DNA of 64,000 nt from Saccharina japonica. Lineage: Eukaryota > Sar > Phaeophyceae > Laminariales > Laminariaceae. Positions within the stretch are counted from its first letter, which is position 1. Each line of letters begins with the position of its first letter. The DNA lies in assembly GCA_008828725.1 (NCBI GenBank), contig MEHQ01002406.1, positions 1 to 64,000 of the forward strand. Direction: 5' to 3'. The notes beneath the pieces were generated by a model that worked only from the letters and a program-made list of their open reading frames with translations, did no database searches and was not told where the DNA came from. Shown piece after piece: positions 10,043 through 20,270 of the stretch. The position numbers and the translations under genes were made by a program.

Positions 10043-10355
10043 GTGTACTCATGTCGTGAACGGCCGTAGTCGTATGACCATAGACCCTCGCATCCCTACA
10101 ATGCCGGGACGGAGCACGTTGGGTTTTCACCAACCAGGCAGGCATTGCTTGCACCAAGCGCGAAGCGCCGTGAGGTATTGGGCGAGTCGGATGGAGGGTG
10201 AGTTGCATCCTGCTAAGAACCGCCTCTGAGGCGGGCTTGCATATGGATGACAGCTTCAATGAGTTAATTTAATTTATGGTGTGGCCACTCCCAGAGACAG
10301 CAATGGGAGCACTATGTAACTGCCTCGCGGGTGCCTTACCATATACACACTACGT
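10005..10355 (-). mobile_element. LINE-B 3' region, copy 1 of a tandem pair
   Basis: Sense is minus, ending GACATGAGTACAC plus poly-C. The body includes CGCTTCGCGCTTGG and a TTAAATTAACTCATTGAAGC word shared with 10357-10860 and 37550-38040. No RT motifs are visible; this looks like a 3' untranslated region. Confidence 0.8.
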
Positions 10356-10356
10356 A

Positions 10357-10865
10357 GGGGGGGGGGTGTACTCATGTCGTGCACGGCCGTAGTCGTATGA
10401 CCATAGACCCTCGCATCCCTACAATGCCGGGACGGAGCACGTTGGGTTTTCACCAACCAGGCAGACATTGCTTGCACCAAGCGCGAAGCGCCGTGAGGTA
10501 TTGGGCGAGTCGCATGGAGGGTGAGTTGCATCCTGCTAAGAACCACCTGTGAGGCGGACTTTCATATGGACGACAGCTTCAATGAGTTAATTTAATTTCT
10601 GGTCTGGCAATTTCCAGAGACAGCAATGAGTATTACTATGTATCTGCCTCTTGGGTGCCTTACCATATACATACTACGTGATACGATCATTCCCCTTGTG
10701 CGGAGTTGAGGTTCTCAACCCCGCACAGATGATCTAACAAGACCGCCAGCCTTGATGACCGCCATGAAAATTAAAAAACGGCACCCTAGTTGTCTAGCTC
10801 ACGCAGTGAGAGGCGTGTTTTACAGCGTCGTTGCCAACCGACGCCAACCCAACCAATAAATATAT
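10357..10865 (-). mobile_element. LINE-B 3' region, copy 2 of a tandem pair
   Basis: It repeats copy 1 with a spacing of about 323 bp and extends further 5'. It includes a hairpin-like GGGGTTGAGAACCTCAACTC block and, at about 10780-10850, a tRNA-like GTTGTCTAGCTCACGCAGTG stretch that recurs at 37960-38030. Confidence 0.8.
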
Positions 10866-10940
10866 ACCGGGTAATTTATAGGGGTGGGGGGGGGGGTACT
10901 CATGTCGAGCACGGCCGTAGTCGTATGACCATAGACCCTC
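10866..10940 (-). mobile_element. LINE-B terminal stub (about 65 bp plus poly-C)
   Basis: Only the terminal GAGGGTCTATGGTCATACGA ... CATGAGTAC and the C tail are present: an extreme 5' truncation. Confidence 0.8.
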
Positions 10941-10974
10941 GCTCTGGGGGACGAAAATGTCATGAGGCTTAGTT

Positions 10975-11195
10975 TGGGTGGGCGATCGGTAAACTTTTTA
11001 CCAGTAGCCCAGCGAAGTAAGACCTTGAAAAATGGCGTAATTGACAGCACATGGGAGTGTGGTCTAGATTGGATAGGTAATTGGTGAACTTTTTACCGGG
11101 AGCCCAACGGACTAGTGCCTCAACAAATGGCGTCAACGGCAGGGCATGGGTTGTAGTGGTCGTGAGTTCGAATCTCACGTCCACCATGAAAACCG
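10975..11195 (+). repeat. about 95-bp tandem repeat ending in a tRNA-like 3' half
   Basis: Two diverged units share AACTTTTTACC, AGCCCA and AATGGCGT. The second ends in GTGAGTTCGAATCTCAC followed by GTCCACCA, a T-arm and acceptor end like the 3' half of a tRNA. No matching 5' acceptor strand or anticodon arm was found upstream, so this is a tRNA fragment or retroposed tail, not a gene. Confidence 0.6.
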
Positions 11196-11599
11196 CTTTT
11201 AAAAAGAAAAGTGGATTTCCTCACACCTAGAACCTGGAAAATACTTCGGGGTCCCCAGAAATTGGAACCGCGTGTTGGTGACACGCGATGGACAGCAGTG
11301 TAATCAGGCATGATACAGCAGCAGCAGCAACAGCAGTCAGCAGCAGCCAGCAGCTTTGTATTGTCCTGGCAGGCTCTAGCTTGACGGAAACAGATCCCGC
11401 ACGAAGTTACTTGCCAGTTTTCGCGACGTTGAACGCCCAGAGCACGCGCCACGGACCTCGGCAGTGGCCAAAACTTGAGGCGTGCGTACACGCGAGCCTC
11501 CGGCGTGCCCCGCGGCCGAGAACACGAGAAAACACCTCCGGCCGAAAGAGGAATCGTGGCCGATGTCCAAAACAAAATGCCAATTTGATACATTTACAT

Positions 11600-11690
11600 G
11601 CGTATGTGTGCGCAGCTTGCAAAGATAAGTTTCGACGAAATCCTCGATCTTACAGCTGATGTATGTTCCAACTTGGAATCGTATGTACCT
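11600..11690 (+). repeat. F repeat, copy 2
   Basis: It has the core GCTTGCAAAGATAAGTTTCG ... GAAATCCTCGATCTTACAGC as in the other F copies. Confidence 0.7.
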
Positions 11691-11817
11691 GTACTCGTGC
11701 ATACCAGGTATATGATGTGACACCGGTACATATACTGAAGTGTATATGTATGTCACCAGTACGCATGTTTCGCTCAACGATCTTCAACGAGCTTCAACGA
11801 TTCATACCGACATGCTC

Positions 11818-11985
11818 CCCAAGATTGTAACAGGGGATGAAGCACCAAGATTATGACAGGGAGTGACAAGGAGTGGAGCACCAAGATTGTGACAAGGAGT
11901 GGAGCACCAAGATTGTGACAAGGAGTGGAGCACCAAGATTGTGACAAGGAGTGGAGCACCAAGATTGTGAGAGGGAGTTTCTCTC
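11818..11985. repeat. 26-bp minisatellite, about 5-6 units
   Basis: The unit is CACCAAGATTGTGACAAGGA plus GTGGAG, perfect in the central copies and degenerate at the left. Confidence 0.9.
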
Positions 11986-12960
11986 GCCGTCTTGCCTCCG
12001 GCGAGGCCCCCTCGCCAATAATAATGTTATAATAAATCACTGTACGATCGTACTGATAGATGCTCACCAGATACATGCAGGGGGGCATTGGCTCAAGGCT
12101 TGGCCGCGAGCAACGAACGAACGCCCTTGCCGCGAGATGTCTATTGTTATGTCTATTGCTTCTTCTATTGCTTCGATTCGTTCGCTGTCAATAGCCGAAA
12201 CAACGGTTCAGTTATTCGTTGACAATCTCGAGTTAGCTGTTGTTGTTACTGGTCTGGTCTCGCATTAGCTGGTTGTCTTCAGTACTGCAGTATATACTGG
12301 TAGTATACACAGTATATACTGGTAGTGTATACTGGTGATAATCTAGCCAGTGGTCGTGAAAAGGCGCAACAATGAATAGGAGTCCAGAGTTAGGTACATA
12401 CCAGGTAAAAAAGTTAAAACAAACGAAACCCAGTCGGCATGTCCAGGACGACAGCCAGTTCCATGACCTATTACTAAATAATAATATTGCACAAAGACGC
12501 AGTCAGTGTTTCTTGTGACCACGTTTGCATCAAATCTAGACTATCGTACCAGTACCGTGTTGTGTGTGTTTTCACATCAAACCGTCCTTTCTATATACCC
12601 GTCGACATCTCAACATAGGAGGAAGACGAACTACTACTGGTGTGGGTAAAAAAATCAAAATGAGTGTGGGTATGCTTGTTGATGGGTGTCCTTGCTTGCT
12701 GTCATAACGCTTGTCATAATAATGCGATGAAAGACAACAGCACAACAAATACACCCTCACCCTCACATAAAATCAAACCCCATATTACCCCCCCCCGCCC
12801 CCCTCTCCCTGTCACAAAAGCCGACGAACGACGAAAAAAATCCAGGTATGGGACGGCACACACGCTTGCGGGACAAACGTGATAAAAAACAACAGGAGCA
12901 TCCACCGTTCCCACCGTAGCTCTGCCTATTATATCGTCATCATCATCATCATCGTCATCG
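11986..12960. other. mostly unassigned sequence
   Basis: A T-repeat subfamily-B 5' fragment is visible at 12562-12612 (TTTTCACATCAAACCGTCCT, CCCGTCGACATC). Otherwise there are short palindromic TATACTGGTAGTATAC arrays near 12290-12330 and no gene I can support. Confidence 0.5.
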
Positions 12961-12966
12961 TGTGCC

Positions 12967-13051
<85 letters not shown>

Positions 13052-13063
13052 TGTCTATCTGCC

Positions 13064-13124
<61 letters not shown>

Positions 13125-13170
13125 GCCTGTCTGTCTGTCTGTCTTGTCTATCTGCCTGTCTGTCTGTCTA
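12961..13170. repeat. (TGTC)n microsatellite, about 200 bp
   Basis: Near-continuous CTGT tetramers with two matching interruptions (TTGTCTATCTGCCTG) about 100 bp apart, suggesting an internal duplication. Confidence 0.97.
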
Positions 13171-13368
13171 TGGCATCATCCCTAGAATGCCGTAGTGTTG
13201 CCGTGCATCAATCACAACCGCCTCGTCTCACAAGCCTCCAACCACGCCCCGCCCCCTGTCCCCCCCTTCCCCACCCCTTCCCATCTCTCTATACCCCCAC
13301 CCTCACCACGGAAGCATGTCGCGTTCCACCTCAGCCACCATGGCACTGCGTCCACGATTGTCCCTCGC

Positions 13369-13535
13369 AAAGCAAGCAAAGCAAGCAAAGCAAGCAAAGC
13401 AAGCAAAGCAAGCAAAGCAAGCAAAGCAAGCAAAGCAAGCAAAGCGAGCAAAGCGAGCAAAGCCAGCAGAGCAAGCAAAGCAAGCAGAGCAAGCAGAGCA
13501 AGCAAAGCAAGCAGAGCAAGCAAAGCAAGCGAGCA
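13369..13535. repeat. GCAAGCAAA 9-bp minisatellite
   Basis: About 18 units, the later ones with A-to-G changes. It begins about 27 bp downstream of the LUC7-like exon's donor site and would lie in its intron. Confidence 0.95.
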
Positions 13536-13561
13536 CACAAGCAGCCTACCAAACAACTCAC

Positions 13562-13725
13562 TGCTCAGCCAAGCGGTCGTTCGAGTCGAAGATCGACAGC
13601 AGGGCGCCGCAGATGTCGCACACCCGCAGCTTCTGCTGGGTAGAGTTCCCCAGCTCTTGGGCCGTGGGGTTGGTGGTGGTGAGTTGGAGGGGGGCCGACT
13701 GAGCCCGGGCCTCCGCAATGCTAGC
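13562..13725 (-). CDS. LUC7L: LUC7-like protein, internal exon
   Basis: This exon encodes part of a LUC7-family protein, a U1 snRNP-associated factor that helps select 5' splice sites in the nucleus. Minus strand: acceptor GGTCAG before 13725, 54 codons, donor GTGAGT after 13562. The translation ends QKLRVCDICGALLSIFDSND then RLAE, the start of the second LUC7 zinc finger (C-x2-C). The split last codon CA would become His with a following C or T, as the family requires. Length 164 bp, phase 0 in, phase 2 out. I could not find the next exon (expected HFGGK) or the N-terminal exons. The intron side holds minisatellites. Either the gene has long introns or this is an isolated fragment. Family assignment is strong; function is by homology. 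Confidence 0.8.
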
Positions 13726-14561
13726 CTGACCAAGTAGACAGCGGCGCCGCAGCAGCAGGAGGAAGAGGAGGAGGGGAGGAGAGGAGAGGGGTGGGGAGGG
13801 GGGGTTAAGTGGCTATACGTAGCTTTCGCTTGGTCTCCGTGTATGTGTAATGGGTAGTAAGTGGTACGGGACGAAGGGGGGGTGGGGGTGGCGGAGGTTG
13901 AGTGGCGACACCTCTCCCGTGGCATCCGTGTATACGCTGTACAGTAACAGTACGTGCAATCGGGGACTGAGAGTAGGGGAGGGGTGGTTTTCCCGGTCGT
14001 CGCGCCTCACGTGACGGTAAGCAAACAAGCCCGCTGGGTTGTATCTCGTATACTTAACTACTATTAATACCAGTACATCACATGATACGAAACCTTTTTG
14101 TGTATTTCTCGGCTTTTACTGAAACCAGATATCAGGTACGCATATAGCAGTATGGTGGTTAGGCCATCTCTTACGGCATACTGGTTTTAACTTCTGGAAA
14201 AGGATGTTTCAACCTTTGCAGGCGTGTTTTACCCGGGAAACGGCCGAATCCGGCCCGATTGTTTTTCAAGTGCCACCAGCCAGCCATTTTGCCGATGTCA
14301 TTTTGAAAAAAGTAAAAATAAGGAAACTTATGACAAAAACTCCTTCGATCATAACGACCCTTACTATAGCTAGTATATTTGCACTTTTTCTCCAGCTCTC
14401 TCCCTTCTCGTACGATAACACAGCACATATATAATATATACCAGGTACAGTATATGATATCCGGTAGCACATACCCTGGTATACAGAACATACGTAGCAC
14501 ATCACAGCAGGCACCCCCCCCCCCCCCCCCTCTCCGAAACGGTGCGGATATACCTTCAAAA
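13726..14561. other. unassigned, presumed LUC7 intron or flank
   Basis: A purine-rich G tract lies at 13760-13810 and poly-C at 14514-14530. No exon of the LUC7-like gene could be recognised. Confidence 0.4.
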
Positions 14562-14706
14562 TTTGTATCGCGAGAAGGGTTCAGCATTTTCTTTCCTTGT
14601 CGACTCGCGTCGGGTTGCCCATACACATGGTACATGCGCTGGGCGCTTTCTGCGCGTCAATTTGTGCACAAGAAAAAATATCTCGAGGGGGGCTCGAACT
14701 CGATTA
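14562..14706 (-). mobile_element. SINE fragment S12
   Basis: It matches the complement of SINE bodies (ATCGCGAGAAGGGTTCAGC, TCGACTCGCGTCG) and ends near the head (GGGGGGCTCGAACTCGA). It is diverged in the middle. Confidence 0.65.
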
Positions 14707-15060
14707 ATGGACCCTATTTATAGATAAATAGTACCACAACACACATCAGGCGTAAAATTCCACCTTCGGCAAATAACAAACGGAGGCCAACCGCAGTGCG
14801 CTGGATGCTGTTTTTTTAGTCAGAATGGGGGGAATATAGAATGCGAAAATCGATGGAAAAAAAAAACAAACAAAACAATAACAACAAACCACAACGACGA
14901 CGACGATTGGACGTCCATGGATTGGAGCCGGCGAGCTACCTGACGACCGGTATTTACAGCACGTTCGGGCTCATGGTATCATAGTACGCGCCCAAGGAAG
15001 GGTGCCAATCTCTTCGTTCCTTCTATGATCCCCGTTTAGCGATGCTCTGGGCCTGCCTCA

Positions 15061-16378
15061 GGGGGGGCGTACTTATTTGTTGCTTGCCTTGGTCATTTGA
15101 CCATTGACCACGCATCCCTTTCGAGACGGAGCACCGTTCCTACTCCTAATAGAGACACCTCCAATACTTAGGCGCTCATTACGTTATTTCCATATATTAC
15201 AAAGAAACGTTTGCTAATCTTATATCCTTCCTGTTTCGCCGCCTGTGGTCACCATCTATCTCCCAAGATAGCGATCGTTTTCTCGCTACTATTTAGTGTA
15301 CCAAACTACTCCATGTCACTATTTTTCTCATCTCCTCCTCTCACACATCCCTTTCCTCCTTGTACCTTTCGCATTCTCCCACTATGTGAGTACTACTCTC
15401 TATGGCTTTGCCACATGGGCACATCTGTGCATCTACTTCCTCCTCCTCCCGGCTACTGGTATACCTCCTCCTTCCTTCTGGCAGGTCCAGGTCCCCTACA
15501 CGAAATCGCAATTTCAGCTTTTTCGCGAAGTCCATCGGGCCGTGCAGATACCTTTTCATTCCTATCCCTTCTCTCAACCCCCCGTATCCCGTATATCTCT
15601 AAGTGTTCTTCCCCTTCCACCTTATTTCTTAGCGCTAGCCTTTCCCTTATTTCTATCATTTCTTTTACTTCTGTCTTGTTCCCCCTAAATTTCTCAATTT
15701 CTCTATGGCCAACATCTCTTTTAGGTTTCCTATATCCTTCCATATTTTCTCGACTTATCCCACCTTATTCCAGCTCACCCTTTGGTTACTCTCTTCCATA
15801 CAGCTTTGTCAGCTACCAGGTATGGCTGGTAACCTCTTATTAGGCATGTTCTTTACTTTATATTGCCATTTCAACTTACGCACGTCTCTCTTTGTCTTAA
15901 GTGGGTACATTCCCAGTTCTGCTCTCAATACTGTATTACTCGTCGTACTTGAGCATCCTAGTACTTTTTTAGCTGCTGTCGTCTGTACTATTTCCAGCTG
16001 TGTTACGAGCTTCGCGTTCCCTTCCCATACTTCTCTTGCATATTCTAGCTTTGTTACAATCACATTCATCAGTATACATCTCTTAACTCTAGTGTCAAGG
16101 TGCGAGTCTGTTAGGACTGCTTCCATCTTGCCTACGTGTGCCTTACCCTTGCCTATTACTTTAGTTATGTGTGCATCCCAAGAGCAATATTTTGAGATAT
16201 CTATGCCAAGGTACGTATACTGGTCTACAATCGGCAATTCATCTTCTCCCCACTTCCACTTACAAGTTACCGGACTCTCCTTATGTTCGTTACATACAAC
16301 TACTGCGCACTTTTTTACGTTCGCCGTCACTCTCCACTTCCTGGCGTCCTGGCGTCCTCTAGTGCCTTCTCTTTTGGG
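15061..16378 (-). mobile_element. LINE-A, 5'-truncated copy with RT thumb and C-terminal CxC...H...C region
   Basis: Sense is minus. The region 16372-15830 encodes post-catalytic RT sequence: KWRVTANVKKCAVVVCNE, QYTYLGIDIS, DAHITKVIGKGKAHVGKMEA and AAKKVLGCSSTTSNTVLRAE. A 7-bp insertion at 15816-15822 breaks the frame. Distal frames give MEGYRKPKRDV and finally CPCGKAIESSTHIVGECERY, a zinc-binding C-terminus typical of non-LTR polyproteins. The 3' end is ATAAGTACGC plus poly-C (15061-15067). The second copy at 35599-37318 supports the boundaries. It is inactive: truncated and frameshifted. A LINE RT copies element RNA at a nicked target. Confidence 0.85.
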
Positions 16379-19300
16379 GTGGCTTATCTCGGTTTCCCTC
16401 GCTCGAGGGAGCGTGAAGCAGCTGTCGGCTGACACCGAACGTTGTTCATCGCGTTCGGGATCCGACCGCATGGCGACCGCATAGTATCTTGCTTCGACTA
16501 CCAACTTGGGGGTCTACATAGGCCCTCACGTCCACCAGTAGTTAGTAGCTGGCGGTCCTCGACGTGGAGTGACAGGGCCGCCTGACAAGATGGGCGCTCG
16601 GGGTCAAAAACACTCTGGAGGCTGGTGATGAGTTGAATCCTTTTCCGGCGGCGAAGGCGGCTCCGCTAAGGGGAATGGGCCCCGCGCTGGAGAGCCACCC
16701 GTTGGCAAAGGGGCAGCTGGATCAGGGAGTCGTTTCTCCGGGTGCCACAGGAACTCGCCCGACCGCTGGGGACAGGGATAGCACGCCAGCGGGACGATCG
16801 GGAACCCCCCGGACAAGGCCCAGGGCTGTCTCTAGAACACCCGAGGCGGCGCGTCTACACCATGCAGCGAGGGAGATGGAGGGCCGATCGCAAGGGGTAG
16901 ACGAGCCCGGCCGAGAGATTCAGGAAACATATTCACGAGCAGCCAGCGCGAGGAGAGGGGCCAACCCGAGCCGGGGGCAGCGCACAGCCCTCGTCCGCGG
17001 GCCAAGGGGGGGGGGGGGGGGTAGTGCAGCGGAGTAGAGAGAGGTGGAGATAGCGAGGGCACGTAGGAAGAGGAACCTAGCGGGACGCGAACCGGCGGAC
17101 TGGGGTGAAAAGGAAGAGCAGAGAGCTGAAGACGCGGGGGGGGTGGGGGAGCTGGAAGGAACGGAGGCGGGGCTACGTTACCAAACAGTGCGGCACCAGC
17201 TGCAGGATCCCCCAGGGCGCATGGGACGGGACCCGGGCGATCTGGTGCCTTCGTAGGCTACTTACGAGGAGACATGACGTCCGGGGCCTACCGTGGGGCG
17301 CTCCAGAATGGCACCGCACGGTACGTTTCCCATGTGGGCAAGGATTCCACGGGCTCCACGCGCATTGCGTGATGGAAGCCCTTGGGATAGGCGCGGCCAT
17401 AAAGCAGAACGCTTCGAGGCAACGATCGAAGCACACTCTGGTCTTCACAGTCGGGGCGAGCGAATGGGAGCGGCGGTCACAAGCGACGCGGGCCTAGAAG
17501 ATTGTGGTATGGATGTGGGGCCAGAACAGCGTGGGTATAGAGCCACCGCTCGATGTCGTTTCCCTGGATGATCTTCAGCAACTCTTCGCGACAGGGAACA
17601 CAGTGCAGCCGTAGGTGACAGACGCCCGCGCGCGCATGAGCGTTTACGTGTTTGGCACATCCAACCACGCCTTGGGAGAGAACCTTCCGAATCAACACTT
17701 GACGACGCCGAACTCGCTCTTGGGGACGGTAAAGCGGCAGTACATCCTGCTGGCCCTGCTGCACTCACTGGACGGCCGCATGAACAGGGGACAGAGGCTC
17801 GTGTTGCTGGAAAGCGGCGACGTAGTCCTCCTGCTCCCGTGGCTGATAGCGTACAGGAGGAGAGGTGACACAAGGCACCGAGATGTCGCCCAATGAGCTT
17901 CGCAGGAGGCGAAGAGCTCGAACAGGCGTCGTTGGCATGTCGTCCCGCCGGGAGGGGTGCAAAATCGCAGCACGCACTCCTCTGGCAGAGCCGTGCGCTT
18001 GGCAGCCAACGAGGAGAGGAGGATCGCGCTGGTGGCCAAACTTTCGCCGGAAGACCACGCCGCCGTTTCCGCGGCCGCGATGGCCGCAGGTCTGGTGAGC
18101 ACTACCGAAGTGGAGGAAGGAAGTGCCCCCCCGTGGTGCCCAAACAAGGAGTGCACCTTCCAGGTGCTCTTCAACACCATAGACATCACCAGCTCCCGCA
18201 GCGCTCTATCGGACCCCGGAAGCGATGGTCAACAATTCTCGCACCTCCAGTCCATCATCCAAACGGACAACCGGTGGGAGGAGTTTGGCCGGGGGCATTA
18301 AAGAGTTTTGGAGGAGAATCGTCGACGGTCGAACGCGTTCCCGCCGGAATCCTGGCAGCTCTTTTAGTAGTCCAGCCTCATCGCTTTTGGGGGAACGTGT
18401 TGGCCGGTTTTCCTGGTGGCGGGCGTGGAAGCAGCTCATTACCGAGGGGACTATCCGACAGTGGCGGCCACGGGTGGAGGAGGTCAATCGCGAGGTGAGG
18501 TAGTTTGGGGTCGCGGTGCCTGGAAGGGTGGAGCACACGGGGCGGAGGGCACGAGCGCTACCCGATACGGGCAACTAGTTTGTCCTCGCCGATTGCTGCA
18601 AGGCCTTCAACAGGGTCAACAGGACGGCGGTGCTTGAGGAGGTGGCCAACTGCGTGCCAGCACTTACTCCGTTCGTGGCTGAATGCTATGTTGCGAGGCT
18701 AGCTGAAGTTTTACTCCGGATGGACTCCGGGGAGACCCGGACGATCACTTGCTCTAGTTGGGTCCAGCATAGAGGCCCTCAAGGGCCGGTGATGTTCTGT
18801 CTGGCGTTGCGGCCTGTATTGAAGCGTGTCCGAGAGGAAGTCGAGAGAGAAGGAGTGGAAGCCTTCGCATGCATGGACGATTGTCTTTGTCGGCCTTATG
18901 GGGTTCACGGCCAACACGGTTAGAGCTAGTGCCTACCTTCGGCGCGAGCTGGGCGACATCGGCATCGTGGCCAACCCCGCCAAGACGGTAGTACTACCCC
19001 TGGAAAGGCACGCCCGGACGGCGGAGGAGATTTCGCTCCTGGCAAGTGTCGGCGTCCGAATCTCTGAAAAAGAAGGGGTCACGATGGTGGGCGTCCTGAT
19101 TGGTACCGAGGAGTACGTCGTTGACTGCACGGTGGGGGTAGTGAAGGATGAAGGTGCGGACCGCCTGGCAAGTTGCCTCGCTGGCATGCCGGATAAGCAA
19201 GCGGCTCCCGTCTTCGCCATCGAATCTCTCGGGCAGACGACAAGCTGCCTTCAGCGTGTCTCCGGTACGGGCTTATCCCTCGAAGCATGAAGAGGGAAGA

Positions 19301-19990
19301 CAACGGGGAGCCGTCGGCATACGAGCAAGTCCTCGAGCTACCGTGGGCGATGGAGGCACAACTCGTTCTTCCGAACATTGGAGATTGGGGAGAACGTGGC
19401 GACGAGGGACCCCTGCCGCGATGCAGTCGAGGTGGATAAGCAACACGCACGCATTTGCCCCACACCCAAGCGGCTTGAGATCCCTCATCAAGTCGAAAGT
19501 GGGGAGTCCTTCACGGCGGATCGGAACCTGAGGATGGACATCGTCAACAGGAGAGGAAGTCTTCGGACGCGCCGACCTCGGGATACAGCGACAAGGCCAT
19601 CCTACTGGGTGAAACCCACCTAGACCCGCCAGCGCGGGCAGTCTACTAGTCTTAGTACCAGGTATACTACTGCCAAGTGGCAGCGCTGACCACGAGGGGT
19701 CAGCTGCCATACCTCCGAGGCACGCAAGCACCAACACTACGCTCGTCAGCGACAACAAAAGTACATACGACAAGCGGAGCCATAAACTTGCCACTTTGTC
19801 GCGGTAGGATGTTTCGAATGCCTCGGGGAAGAAGGAATAATAGCAGCTTCATCGATGAGCTGGTGGGAACTAAGTGTAGTGTGTGTGGGGGGGTCCCTTG
19901 CTACGTTTTGATACTACTGTAGAAAGTCAATTTGCAGGGAGCGCCTATTGCAGGAAGTCTACTGTAAGTTCAAACTCCGATTGCGGGGAC
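16379..19990 (+). mobile_element. LINE-C, GC-rich degenerate non-LTR element
   Basis: A distinctly GC-rich block begins where LINE-A is truncated. Its 3' half carries RT sequence (separate entry). The 5' half (16540-17880) has long Arg, Gly and Pro-rich frames without a recognisable domain and is assumed, not shown, to be the 5' part of the same element. The 5' limit is uncertain. Confidence 0.55.
17890..19420 (+). pseudogene. LINE-C reverse transcriptase, frameshifted
   Basis: Motif A is visible at about 18580-18620 (VLADCCKAFNRVNRTAVLEE). Next comes GETRTITCSSWVQHRGPQGP (motif B region, about 18735-18795), then FACMDDC at about 18864-18884 (motif C, the catalytic MDD). A frameshift follows, then RASAYLRRELGDIGIVANPA and GMPDKQAAPVFAIESLGQTT, the thumb-like C-terminus, to 19290. 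Upstream frames at 17957-18300 (AVRLAANEERRIALVAKLSP) fit the N-terminal region. At least three frame changes and an in-frame stop show it is dead. The AYMDD-type RT is known from non-LTR elements of protists and algae. Confidence 0.75.
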
Positions 19991-20014
19991 ACCGAGAGGC
20001 TGGAAGGAGCAGAA

Positions 20015-20270
20015 GGGGGGGAGGGGGGGGGCGTACTCATTTGTTGGTTGCCATAGTCAATTGACCATTGACCACGCATCCCTTTCGAGACGGAGCACCG
20101 TTCCTACTCCTAGTAGAGACACCTCCAGCAGGTGGGCGCTCATTACGTTGTTTCCTAATCTCATAGAAACTTTTTGCTAACCTTATCCCCTTCCAGCTTC
20201 GCCGCCTGTTGCTACCATCTATCTCCTAGGATAGCGATCGTTTTCTCGCTACCATCTAGTCATCTCGAGG
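20015..20270 (-). mobile_element. LINE-A 3' end, 5'-truncated
   Basis: Aligns with 15061-15295 and 35599-35850 in the same order: poly-G, GTACTCATTTGTTG, GACGGAGCACCGTTCC, TAGAGACACCTCC, GATAGCGATCG. It contains only the 3' untranslated region. Confidence 0.85.

Noticed and set aside
12961-13170. CRISPR-like regular repeat
   Set aside because: A plain tetranucleotide microsatellite without spacers, in a eukaryotic context.
12879-13643. 254-codon frame of Cys-Leu-Ser-Val and Ser-Lys-Gln repeats
   Set aside because: It spans the TGTC and GCAAGCAAA satellites and runs antisense to the LUC7-like exon.
15211-16484. Long plus-strand frames over LINE-A
   Set aside because: They are complements of the minus-strand RT sequence.
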